In this document: positions 5,397 to 10,747 of the stretch, piece after piece | Layout of the letters: each line of letters begins with the position of its first letter | Numbering within the stretch: position 1 is the stretch's first letter | From: Gemmatimonadota bacterium | GTDB lineage: Bacteria; Gemmatimonadota; Gemmatimonadetes; Gemmatimonadales; Gemmatimonadaceae | DNA: 10,747 nt | NCBI GenBank assembly: GCA_016794735.1 | Contig: JAEUJK010000617.1 | Span: 1-10,747, forward strand | Reading direction: 5' to 3' | Notes under the pieces: model-generated | What the model saw: only the letters and a program-made list of their open reading frames with translations | Database searches by the model: none | Told to the model about the DNA's origin: nothing | Translations under genes and position numbers: made by a program

Positions 5397-6436
5397 CCAA
5401 CGACGAACTGGATCGCCTCGCCGACGCCATCGCGCGCGCCCTGCAGAAGTCGGCCGGGCCGTGGGTGCAGGGTCCCGTGCGACCGGAGCCGAGCACCCCG
5501 CCCGCGGAGCCACCCGCGTGGGCCGGCGCCGCGCAGCGGCTCGGTGACGTGGCACCGGTCCGCCATCCGGAGCCCTCCGCGCATCGCGACGACATCGCGG
5601 CCGCCACCCGCGAGGTGCGGGCAGCCGCGGCGGGTCGCGGTGGCGTCACACGCACCGGCGGGTCACCACGGGCGGCGGCGGCGAGCAGTGCCCCGCGGAG
5701 TCGCGCACGCGGTGGGGCGTTCCACGTCCCGATCGGCATCTCCAACCGTCACGTGCATCTCTCGGCGGCAGATGTCGCCGTGCTCTTCGGGGCGGCCGCG
5801 CTGACCTCCCATCGCCCGTTGACGCAGCCCGGGCAGTTCGCGGCCGACCAGCGCGTCACCCTGATCGGACCGAAGGGGCGGATCGAGAACCTGCGGGTCG
5901 TTGGGCCGGCGCGGGGGGCGACGCAGGTGGAGTTGGCGATGTCGGATGCCGCGGTGCTGGGCATTGCGCCGCCGATCGCAAACTCGGGAATGCTGTCCAC
6001 GTCGACCGGTGGGGTCACGCTCGAGGGGCCGGCCGGACGCGTGGTGCTCACCCGCGGCGTGATCGTGGCCGCCCGGCACCTGCACCTCTCCCTGGCCGAT
6101 GCCCGGCGCCAGCGCCTGGCCGACGGCGACACCGTCACCATTCGCTGCGGGGCGGCGGGACGCGAGACGACCTGGCACGGCGTGCTCGTGCGTTCGGGAG
6201 ACGGCCATGCCACCGAGTTCCACCTCGACGTCGACGAAGGCCGCGCCGCGGACGTGAAGAGCGGGGATGTCGCGGTGGTGGTGGGCCACGCGCCGGCACA
6301 ACGCCGCGCACGTCCCCTCGTCACCGAACGCGACGTGGTGAACCTGGCCGCGTCCGGGGGAGCGATCCCACCGAATGCGCTCCTCACCCCAAGCGCCAGG
6401 GATCGCGCACGGGCCCTCGGGCTCGCCTTGCCGTGA
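5393..6436 (+). CDS. pduL: PduL-type phosphate propanoyltransferase with N-terminal encapsulation helix
   Basis: PduL exchanges CoA for phosphate, giving acyl-phosphate and recycling CoA inside the microcompartment. The two related zinc-binding halves begin at about residues 112 and 224. SNRHVHLS supplies H120 and H122, ARHLHLS supplies H229 and H231, and FHLDVDEGRAA supplies H277. At 347 residues it is far longer than the usual 200-220. The extra N-terminus is an amphipathic helix (residues 3-19, ELDRLADAIARALQK), a likely encapsulation peptide, and a linker of about 90 residues rich in Pro, Ala and Arg. A tail after residue 305 (VTERDVVNL, then LLTPSARDRA) follows the second domain. ATG 5393 overlaps the dehydrogenase stop (ATGA), so the two enzymes are translationally coupled. 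Confidence 0.95.
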   Translation: MTNDELDRLADAIARALQKSAGPWVQGPVRPEPSTPPAEPPAWAGAAQRLGDVAPVRHPEPSAHRDDIAAATREVRAAAAGRGGVTRTGGSPRAAAASSAPRSRARGGAFHVPIGISNRHVHLSAADVAVLFGAAALTSHRPLTQPGQFAADQRVTLIGPKGRIENLRVVGPARGATQVELAMSDAAVLGIAPPIANSGMLSTSTGGVTLEGPAGRVVLTRGVIVAARHLHLSLADARRQRLADGDTVTIRCGAAGRETTWHGVLVRSGDGHATEFHLDVDEGRAADVKSGDVAVVVGHAPAQRRARPLVTERDVVNLAASGGAIPPNALLTPSARDRARALGLALP

Positions 6437-6846
6437 CCGCAACCACCACGGTCCGCGTCCGGTACGGCGAAACCGACCAGATGCAGGTCGTGTATCACGC
6501 GGCATACCTCTCCTACTTCGAGATGGGCCGCACGGAGTTCATTCGCGAACTGGGTCTTCCGTACGCCGAAATGGAACGTCGCGGCGTGATGCTCGCGGTG
6601 GCCGAGGCCTCGCTGCGCTACCACGCCGCCGCGCGCTACGACGACCTGCTGCGGATCGAGACACGGCTCACCCGGAGCGGGTCCCGCGGGGTCTCCTTCT
6701 CGTATCTCATCGTGAACGCCGACACCGGCAAGCGATTGGTCACCGGTCATACCGACCTGGTGAGCCTCGATGCGTCCGGGCGACCGGCGCCAATGCCTCC
6801 GGACATCCGGGCGCTCCTCCAGGGAGCGACGGAAGGCGATGCGTAG
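6433..6846 (+). CDS. Hotdog-fold acyl-CoA thioesterase (YbgC/4-hydroxybenzoyl-CoA family)
   Basis: Thioesterases of this family hydrolyse acyl-CoA to free acid and CoA. The 137-residue product carries the signature VRVRYGETDQMQVVYHAAYLS with the catalytic-type Asp15, then YFEMGRTEF, and the usual hotdog strands (RYHAAARYDDLLRIETRL, GVSFSYLIV, LVTGHTDLVSLD). The GTG start at 6433 overlaps the pduL stop (GTGA). It may therefore be the last gene of the BMC operon, where it could release acyl-CoA that escapes PduL, or the first gene of the following envelope cluster, since YbgC homologues elsewhere sit with tol-pal genes. The sequence does not decide between these. Substrate chain length is unknown. 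Confidence 0.9.
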   Translation: MTATTTVRVRYGETDQMQVVYHAAYLSYFEMGRTEFIRELGLPYAEMERRGVMLAVAEASLRYHAAARYDDLLRIETRLTRSGSRGVSFSYLIVNADTGKRLVTGHTDLVSLDASGRPAPMPPDIRALLQGATEGDA

Positions 6847-7453
6847 CTGGTTCCTCGCCGCGGTACTCGCAGCCGTGGCCTGCGCACCGCGGGTTGCTCC
6901 CCTGACTGCGCCGCTCGTGGAGGAGGGGGTGCCGGACACCGCACTCCCCCGGGGTCACATGCGCGTGATCTTCCGGTGGCACTACGACGACCCCCTGTTC
7001 GAGGCGCGGGGGGAGGGGGTCGCCCGTGTGGCGGCACCCGACTCGGTCCGGCTCGATTTCTTCGCCGATGGCGGCCTCGGCAGCGGCGGGGCCATCCTCA
7101 TCGGCGACTCGATCCGCACGGCAGAAGAGGACGGACGGCGCTATCTTCCGCCCGTGCCGCTGCTCTGGGCGGCGTTGGGTGTCTTGCGCGTCCCGGCGGC
7201 CGACACAGTCGTCCGAAGACGCTCGGACACCGTGTGGGTCGAGTTCGACCGGACGTATCGCGCGGCCTTGGTGGGGCGTCAGGTGGTAGAACTCGGTCGG
7301 ATGGACGGCGGTCGTTGGCGAGACCGCGTGTCCATCGATTCCTCGCAGGTAGCCTACCGGCAGTTCCGCTCTTCGGTGCGCCGACGCTTGACCCTCACGT
7401 CGTTGCGCCGCATCCCCGAAGGTCCCTTCGATGCCTCGATCTGGCTTCCCTAA
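6839..7453 (+). CDS. Putative lipoprotein, LolB/DUF4292-like
   Basis: The 204-residue product starts with a signal sequence (MRSWFLAAVLAA) ending in AVAC, a loose lipobox that would lipidate Cys15. The rest has the feel of the LolA/LolB-like half-barrel family that includes DUF4292: a strand pair GEGVARVAAPDSVRLDFFAD, then GAILIGDSIR, a central Leu-rich segment LPPVPLLWAALGVLRV, and a basic C-terminal half with RSSVRRRLTLTSLRRIP. The family link is by pattern only. ATG 6839 was chosen because it overlaps the previous gene's end, directly precedes the signal sequence and has GGAAGG just upstream. Its last 23 bases overlap the lptE-like gene. Next to that gene, a role in moving lipids or lipoproteins to the outer membrane is a reasonable inference. 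Confidence 0.72.
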   Translation: MRSWFLAAVLAAVACAPRVAPLTAPLVEEGVPDTALPRGHMRVIFRWHYDDPLFEARGEGVARVAAPDSVRLDFFADGGLGSGGAILIGDSIRTAEEDGRRYLPPVPLLWAALGVLRVPAADTVVRRRSDTVWVEFDRTYRAALVGRQVVELGRMDGGRWRDRVSIDSSQVAYRQFRSSVRRRLTLTSLRRIPEGPFDASIWLP

Positions 7454-7931
7454 GGTCCTCGTGCTCTGCCTGGCACTGACGGGATGCGTGTATTCGCTCT
7501 CGAGTGGGTCGGGCTTTCCGTCGAGCGTGAAGACGATGGCGGTGTTGCCGTTCGACAACGAGACGCCGAGCCCCGAGCTGACGCAGGAGCTGACGCAGGA
7601 ACTGCGGAAGGGACTGACCTCGCGCCTGGGGCTCCGTGACGCGCCGGAGAGCCGCGCGCACGCCCGGGTGCGCGGCACGATCACCAAGTACGAGGTGGAC
7701 ATCCCGGTCGGGTTTTCCGCGGACCCGTCGCTCGCGACCTCGGCGCGGCGCAAGCTGCAGTTGGTCATTGACATCGAGATCGTCGAGGAAGCCACGGGTC
7801 GCGTGTTGTACGAGCGGCGCGGCTTGAGTGGCGAGGGCGAGTACAACGAGCGCGATGAGGCCGCTGGGCGCCGGACGGCGATCCAGCGGGTGATCACCGA
7901 GATCGTCGAAGGGGCCCAATCGCAATGGTGA
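7431..7931 (+). CDS. lptE: LptE-like LPS-assembly lipoprotein
   Basis: LptE plugs the LptD barrel in the outer membrane and helps insert LPS. The 166-residue product has a signal peptide with a good lipobox, LALTGC (lipidated Cys19), followed by VKTMAVLPFDNETPSPEL, which is the usual opening of LptE homologues in Bacteroidetes and allied phyla. A helix then precedes the strand RAHARVRGTITKYEVDIPVG. Later come strands LQLVIDIEIVEEATGRVLYE and a C-terminal helix AIQRVITEIVEGAQ. A short internal duplication gives LTQELTQEL (from about 7578). The start lies inside the preceding gene, so the two are probably translated in sequence. LptD is not in the window. The lipoprotein call is sure; the LptE assignment is strong but by pattern. 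Confidence 0.85.
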   Translation: MPRSGFPKVLVLCLALTGCVYSLSSGSGFPSSVKTMAVLPFDNETPSPELTQELTQELRKGLTSRLGLRDAPESRAHARVRGTITKYEVDIPVGFSADPSLATSARRKLQLVIDIEIVEEATGRVLYERRGLSGEGEYNERDEAAGRRTAIQRVITEIVEGAQSQW

Positions 7932-8275
7932 TGCGCCGCGGGGCCACCAAGCTGGGCTGCCTGGTCACGACGTTGCTCGTGGTGGCGGCCGCGTATTTCG
8001 GCTTCGGGATCGCCGAGGTGTTCGTCCGCGCCTATCGCTTCGAGGACGCGATGAAGACCCAGGCGCGCTTTGCCCGCCAGATCCCCGACGACGTGATGCG
8101 TCGCCACCTGCGCACCCTCGCCGACAGCCTGGGGTTGCCCGAGGAAGCCGGCGCCCTGCGCATCCGGCGTACGGCCTCGAAGTTCGAGATCTCCGCCGAG
8201 TATCACGAGATGATCGAACTGCCCGGCATGGTCCGCAGCGTCCGGTTCAACCCGAGCGCGTCCACGACGTTTTGA
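7925..8275 (+). CDS. Small single-pass membrane protein of unknown function
   Basis: I do not recognise this 116-residue protein with confidence. It has a short basic N-terminus (MVMRRGATK), one hydrophobic segment at about residues 9-33, and a soluble C-terminal part that begins with a helix rich in Arg, Phe and Met (YRFEDAMKTQARFARQIPDDVMRRHLRTLADSLGLP) and ends in two strands (LRIRRTASKFEISAEY, VRSVRFNP). This layout is reminiscent of DUF4845-type small anchored proteins. ATG 7925 and the in-frame ATG 7931, which touches the lptE stop as TGATG, are both possible starts. It sits between lptE and rfaE2, so a part in envelope assembly is likely but unproven. Confidence 0.75.
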   Translation: MVMRRGATKLGCLVTTLLVVAAAYFGFGIAEVFVRAYRFEDAMKTQARFARQIPDDVMRRHLRTLADSLGLPEEAGALRIRRTASKFEISAEYHEMIELPGMVRSVRFNPSASTTF

Positions 8276-8763
8276 GCAGGCCCCGGGATCCCTCGAGCAA
8301 GGTGCTCACGGATGCGGCGGCGGTCACCTGGCGCCGCGGCGTGACGGGCGCCGTCGTGTTCACCAATGGCGTGTTCGACCTGCTGCACCGCGGACACCTC
8401 GACGTGTTGTGCGCTGCGCGCGCCGAGGGCGATGCGCTCGTGGTCGGGATCAACGCCGACGCGTCGGTGCGTCGGCTCAAGGGCCCCGCGCGACCGGTGC
8501 GGTCCGAGGCGGAGCGTGCCCTGGTCGTGGCCGCCCTCGAGGTCGTCGACGCCGTGGTGGTCTTCCACGACGACACGCCGGCCCGCCTCATCGAACTCCT
8601 GCAGCCGGATGTCCTGGTGAAGGGTGGTGACTACACCGAGGCCACGGTCGTGGGCGCGCCCGAGACGCGTGCGCGCGGTGGCCGGGTGGTCATCGTGCCG
8701 CTGACGCCGGGACACTCCACGACCTCAACGATCGAACGACTCCGTGACCCCTCCGATTCGTAG
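8272..8763 (+). CDS. rfaE2: D-glycero-beta-D-manno-heptose 1-phosphate adenylyltransferase (RfaE2/HldC-like)
   Basis: This nucleotidyltransferase activates heptose 1-phosphate with ATP to ADP-heptose for the LPS inner core. It corresponds to the C-terminal half of E. coli HldE, standing alone without the kinase half. The nucleotide-binding motif VVFTNGVFDLLHRGHLDVL has the HxGH signature (usual TNGCFD is TNGVFD here). It is followed by GINADASVRRLKGPARPV, ARLIELLQPDVLVKGGDYT and the C-terminal GHSTTSTIERLR. The TTG at 8272 overlaps the previous stop codon and gives 163 residues; GTG 8302 also fits the family's N-terminus and cannot be excluded. Its last 20 bases overlap rph. The matching kinase and GmhA/GmhB genes are not in the window. 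A related glycerol-3-phosphate type cytidylyltransferase is less likely given the GGDYT and GHSTT motifs. Confidence 0.92.
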   Translation: MSRPRDPSSKVLTDAAAVTWRRGVTGAVVFTNGVFDLLHRGHLDVLCAARAEGDALVVGINADASVRRLKGPARPVRSEAERALVVAALEVVDAVVVFHDDTPARLIELLQPDVLVKGGDYTEATVVGAPETRARGGRVVIVPLTPGHSTTSTIERLRDPSDS

Positions 8764-9460
8764 CACCCGGCGCGCCGATGCCCTGCGCCCCGTCGTCATC
8801 ACGCGTGGCGTGGCCCGGTCCGCCGAAGGCTCCTGCTTGATCGAGTTTGGTACCACGCGGATCCTCTGCACCTGCTCGGTGGAGCAAGGCGTCCCCGGCT
8901 GGAGGAAGGGAAGCGGCCAGGGGTGGATCACCGCCGAGTACTCGATGTTGCCGCGGTCGACCCGCACCCGGACGCCACGCGAGCGCTCCCAGGTGGGTGG
9001 GCGGACCCAGGAGATCCAGCGCCTCATCGGGCGCAGCATCCGGGCCATGCTCGACGATTTCGCCTTCGGAGAGTACACCCTCAAGGTCGATTGCGACGCG
9101 TTGGAAGCGGATGGCGGGACGCGGACGGCGGCCATCACCGGCGCGTGCGTGGCGGTCGTGGAGGCGTTCGACTGGATGGTGCGCACCGGCCGGCTGGCGG
9201 CCTCACCGGTGCGGCGCCGGGTGGCGGCGGTGAGTGTGGGTACCGTGGCCGGCGAGCCCCGCCTCGACCTCGAGTACGACGAGGACGTCGTCGCGGACGT
9301 GGACATGAACGTCGTGATGACCAGCGAAGGGCGTTTCATCGAGGTCCAGGGCACCGGGGAACACGGGTCGTTCGATCGCGCCGAGCTGGATGCCCTCCTG
9401 GGGCTCGCCGAGGCGGGCATTCGCCAGTTGCTGGAGCACCAGGCGGCGGCCCTCGCGTGA
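8744..9460 (+). CDS. rph: Ribonuclease PH
   Basis: RNase PH is a phosphate-dependent 3' exonuclease that trims tRNA 3' ends, acting as a hexamer. The 238-residue product is the usual length. Family motifs appear in order: R-x-ADALRPVVITRG at the N-terminus, GSCLIEFGTTRILCTCSVE, QGWITAEYSMLPRST, RTRTPRERSQVGGRTQEIQRLIGRSIRA with the substrate-binding Arg cluster, and DCDALEADGGTRTAAITGA, which holds the phosphate- and metal-site residues. EVQGTGEHGSF follows near the C-terminus. GTG 8744 lies 20 bases inside rfaE2 and gives the family's normal N-terminus. The rdgB gene begins at its stop codon (GTGA overlap), a pairing seen in many bacteria. Three tRNA genes that lack an encoded CCA follow just downstream and are natural substrates. 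Confidence 0.97.
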   Translation: MTPPIRSTRRADALRPVVITRGVARSAEGSCLIEFGTTRILCTCSVEQGVPGWRKGSGQGWITAEYSMLPRSTRTRTPRERSQVGGRTQEIQRLIGRSIRAMLDDFAFGEYTLKVDCDALEADGGTRTAAITGACVAVVEAFDWMVRTGRLAASPVRRRVAAVSVGTVAGEPRLDLEYDEDVVADVDMNVVMTSEGRFIEVQGTGEHGSFDRAELDALLGLAEAGIRQLLEHQAAALA

Positions 9461-10071
9461 GCGAGGTGGTGCTGGCCACGCGCAGTGCGGGCAAGCTGCG
9501 CGAGCTGGGGCCGATGTTGCGGGCGGCGGGCTTCACGCCGCGCCTGCTTGGCGACGTTGGGGTGTCGCCGGATCCCGCCGAGGAGGCCATCGAGGTCCAT
9601 GCGACGTTCGAGGAGAATGCGCGCGCCAAGGCCGCGTATTTCTGGGCGCGGTGCGGGGGCCGGGCCGTGCTGGCGGAGGACAGCGGGATCGTGGTGTCCG
9701 CGTTAGGCGGTGCGCCCGGGGTCTGGTCGAGGCGCTTCAGCGGCCGGGCGGACCTCGAGGGCGAGGCCCAGGACGCCGCGAACAACGACGAACTGCTGCG
9801 TCGGCTTAGGGGAATCGCGGAGCGCTCGGCGCATTACGAGAGCTGGGCGGTCTGGCAGGACGCGGGCGGGGTGCTGGTCGCCGCGGGGCGGTGCACGGGT
9901 CGCATCCTCGAGGCGCCTGAGGGGACCGGGGGATTCGGGTATGATCCGTTGTTCTTCTCGGACGACCTGGGGATGGGGTTCGGGGTGGCGTCCCGCGAGG
10001 CGAAGGATGCGGTGAGCCATCGTGGGCGGGCGGTGCAGGCGCTGCTGGCGCAGGTGGCGCGGGGTCGTTGA
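9457..10071 (+). CDS. rdgB: XTP/dITP pyrophosphatase (RdgB/HAM1 family)
   Basis: RdgB hydrolyses dITP, ITP and XTP to monophosphates, keeping deaminated purines out of DNA and RNA. The 204-residue product has the expected length and motifs: EVVLATRSAGKLRELG at the N-terminus, ATFEENARAKA, AEDSGIVVSALGGAPGVWSRRFSG with the metal-binding Asp, RCTGRI, GTGGFGYDPLFF and DAVSHRGRA at the C-terminus. The GTG at 9457 overlaps the rph stop; the same frame stays open far upstream inside rph only because of high GC. It is the last gene of the overlapped run, ending 37 bases before the tRNA cluster. Confidence 0.96.
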   Translation: MSEVVLATRSAGKLRELGPMLRAAGFTPRLLGDVGVSPDPAEEAIEVHATFEENARAKAAYFWARCGGRAVLAEDSGIVVSALGGAPGVWSRRFSGRADLEGEAQDAANNDELLRRLRGIAERSAHYESWAVWQDAGGVLVAAGRCTGRILEAPEGTGGFGYDPLFFSDDLGMGFGVASREAKDAVSHRGRAVQALLAQVARGR

Positions 10072-10095
10072 CTTCGCGGGTGGGGTCCTTACGTT
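10068..10095 (+). promoter_or_regulatory. Candidate promoter of the tRNA cluster
   Basis: TTGACT (10068-10073, 5 of 6 to consensus, overlapping the rdgB stop) and TACGTT (10090-10095, 3 of 6) are 16 bases apart. Transcription would start near 10102, a few bases before tRNA-Pro, which is a common layout for tRNA promoters. Confidence 0.4.
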
Positions 10096-10108
10096 TCCGT
10101 CTCCCTCG

Positions 10109-10182
10109 CGGGGCGTAGCGTAGCCCGGTATCGCGCCTGCTTTGGGAGCAGGAGGTCGCCGGTTCGAATCCGGCCGCCCCGA
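10109..10182 (+). tRNA. tRNA-Pro (anticodon UGG)
   Basis: The acceptor arms CGGGGCG (10109-10115) and CGCCCCG (10175-10181) pair perfectly, with discriminator A10182. The anticodon stem CCTGC/GCAGG closes the loop TTTGGGA, giving anticodon TGG at 10143-10145, and the T arm is CCGG-TTCGAAT-CCGG. The C1-G72 first pair is typical of bacterial tRNA-Pro. No CCA is encoded; it must be added after processing. Confidence 0.97.
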
Positions 10183-10232
10183 TTTGTGCTTGCAGCGACG
10201 TTGTCGGGAGAGGGTGTGGAGGGGGCGTGGAA

Positions 10233-10306
10233 GCGCCAGTAGCTCAGTTGGATAGAGCAACAGCCTTCTAAGCTGTGGGTCGGGGGTTCGATTCCCTCCT
10301 GGCGCA
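10233..10306 (+). tRNA. tRNA-Arg (anticodon UCU)
   Basis: The acceptor arms GCGCCAG (10233-10239) and CTGGCGC (10299-10305) pair perfectly, with discriminator A10306. The anticodon stem ACAGC/GCTGT closes the loop CTTCTAA, with anticodon TCT at 10267-10269, reading the AGA/AGG codons that are rare in such GC-rich DNA. The D-arm has AGCTCAGTTGGATAGAGC and the T loop TTCGATT. CCA is not encoded. Confidence 0.97.
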
Positions 10307-10325
10307 TGTGGAAGGAGAGGGGAAC

Positions 10326-10398
10326 GCTCCCTTAGCTCAACTGGCAGAGCAAGCGACTCTTAATCGCTAGGTTGTAGGTTCGATTCCTACAGGGAGCA
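10326..10398 (+). tRNA. tRNA-Lys (anticodon CUU)
   Basis: The acceptor arms GCTCCCT (10326-10332) and AGGGAGC (10391-10397) pair perfectly, with discriminator A10398. The anticodon stem AGCGA/TCGCT closes the loop CTCTTAA, giving anticodon CTT at 10359-10361 for the AAG codon. The T arm is TGTAG-GTTCGATT-CCTACA-like. CCA is not encoded. It lies 19 bases after tRNA-Arg and directly before a terminator, so the three tRNAs are probably one transcript. Confidence 0.97.
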
Positions 10399-10400
10399 TG

Positions 10401-10430
10401 GGCCGGCCGCGAGGTCGGCCTGCTGTTTTT
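10401..10430 (+). terminator. Rho-independent terminator of the tRNA cluster
   Basis: GGCCGGCC (10401-10408) pairs with GGTCGGCC (10413-10420) with one G-U pair, around a GCGA tetraloop of the stable GNRA class. A run of five T (10426-10430) follows after a five-base spacer. It begins three bases after tRNA-Lys and closes the cluster. Confidence 0.85.
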
Positions 10431-10747
10431 CGGGAGTACGAGGATGTGGTGGAAGTGGGGCTTGCGGAGGGGAAACGGGCTAGGTATGGTTGGTGCTCCC
10501 CGGGCCACTATGTGCTTCTGAGCCAGTGGTTTGGGTGCCTTGACAGAGAGGGTTACACGGTTTACTCTTCAAGGCTCCCGCAGACGCGGGACAAAAGCTG
10601 ATTGATAATCGAGAGTGAGCGTTCATGGATGTGCGAGGCGGACTCGTCGAGCCGGGAGCAGTCAGCGACCGGCGAGAGTAGAAAGTCTGACGTATATCAA
10701 GTGATTCGGACAGCTGTGATCTCGGAAGAGGTTGCAGTAGGACGAAA
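10431..10747. other. Intergenic region without a recognisable gene
   Basis: These 317 bases after the tRNA terminator hold no convincing coding region. They are visibly less GC-rich than the rest of the window, the last 150 bases being near half GC. There is a promoter candidate (10540-10568) and a short hairpin, TCCCGC/GCGGGA at 10576-10591 around AGAC, without a T-run. It could be the leader of an rRNA operon or of another gene beyond the window edge, or an unannotated small RNA; the sequence seen does not settle this. Confidence 0.5.
10540..10568 (+). promoter_or_regulatory. TTGACA-type promoter candidate facing out of the window
   Basis: A perfect -35 consensus TTGACA (10540-10545) is followed after 17 bases by TACTCT (10563-10568), 3 of 6 to the -10 consensus. 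Transcription would start near 10575 and run past the window end. Confidence 0.4.

Noticed and set aside
4335..5555. 406-codon minus-strand open frame opposite the aldehyde dehydrogenase
   Set aside because: Antisense shadow of a clear dehydrogenase in GC-rich DNA; no motif in its translation.
7578..7604. Short tandem repeat in lptE (CTGACGCAGGAG-type unit twice)
   Set aside because: Only two units, in frame, within a helix; it looks like a small coding duplication and not a functional repeat array.
6740..8206. 488-codon minus-strand open frame opposite the envelope genes
   Set aside because: It lies antisense to well-supported genes with lipoboxes and family motifs, and its translation has low-complexity Arg/Gly/Pro-rich content with no recognisable domain.
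8923..9456. Long open frame running through rph into rdgB
   Set aside because: It is an out-of-frame shadow of rph kept open by high GC; only the part from GTG 9457 has rdgB motifs.
10398..10601. 67-codon open frame after the tRNA-Lys gene
   Set aside because: Its start is the discriminator base of the tRNA, it runs through the terminator hairpin, and no domain or ribosome binding site is visible.

Overview
This window looks like chromosomal DNA from a high-GC, diderm (LPS-bearing) bacterium. The combination of a Bacteroidetes-style LpxH, an LptE-type lipoprotein, a DUF5683-like membrane protein and heavily overlapped GTG-started genes fits a member of the Gemmatimonadota. That placement is an inference from gene style, not from a marker gene.

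Region 1 (1-1634) holds a RidA-family deaminase and then a selenocysteine module. selD (452-1489) is itself a selenoprotein: an in-frame UGA at 509-511 occupies the catalytic Cys position, so a naive ORF caller would start the gene late at 563. It is followed by the tRNA-Sec gene (1538-1634). SelD makes selenophosphate and tRNA-Sec delivers the amino acid. selA and selB are not in this window.

Region 2 (about 1656-3070) has a small exported or membrane DUF5683-like protein on the + strand and, converging on it from the other strand, lpxH for lipid A synthesis. The lpxH promoter places the likely transcription start on the GTG codon, so the mRNA may be leaderless.

Region 3 (3099-6436, perhaps to 6846) is a compact bacterial microcompartment (BMC) operon. 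It encodes a canonical hexameric BMC-H shell protein, a second BMC-H protein with a C-terminal Rho_N/SAP-like helical domain, a CoA-acylating aldehyde dehydrogenase with a C-terminal encapsulation-peptide-like helix, and a PduL phosphotransacylase with an N-terminal encapsulation-peptide-like helix and a long linker. Together they would turn an aldehyde into acyl-CoA and then acyl-phosphate inside a protein shell. No signature enzyme that makes the aldehyde, no pentameric vertex protein and no trimeric shell protein lie in the window, so the compartment's substrate is unknown. An inverted repeat over the -35 elements of the divergent lpxH and BMC promoters is a possible operator.

Region 4 (6433-10071) is a tightly overlapped run: hotdog thioesterase, LolB/DUF4292-like lipoprotein, LptE-like lipoprotein, small membrane protein, RfaE2 heptose adenylyltransferase, RNase PH and the dITP/XTP pyrophosphatase. 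It mixes outer-membrane/LPS biogenesis with RNA maturation and nucleotide-pool cleaning. RNase PH (tRNA 3' trimming) lies just upstream of a tRNA cluster.

Region 5 (10068-10747) holds tRNA-Pro(UGG), tRNA-Arg(UCU) and tRNA-Lys(CUU), none with an encoded CCA. A GNRA-loop terminator follows, and then about 320 bases of less GC-rich DNA with no credible gene but with a TTGACA-type promoter candidate pointing out of the window.
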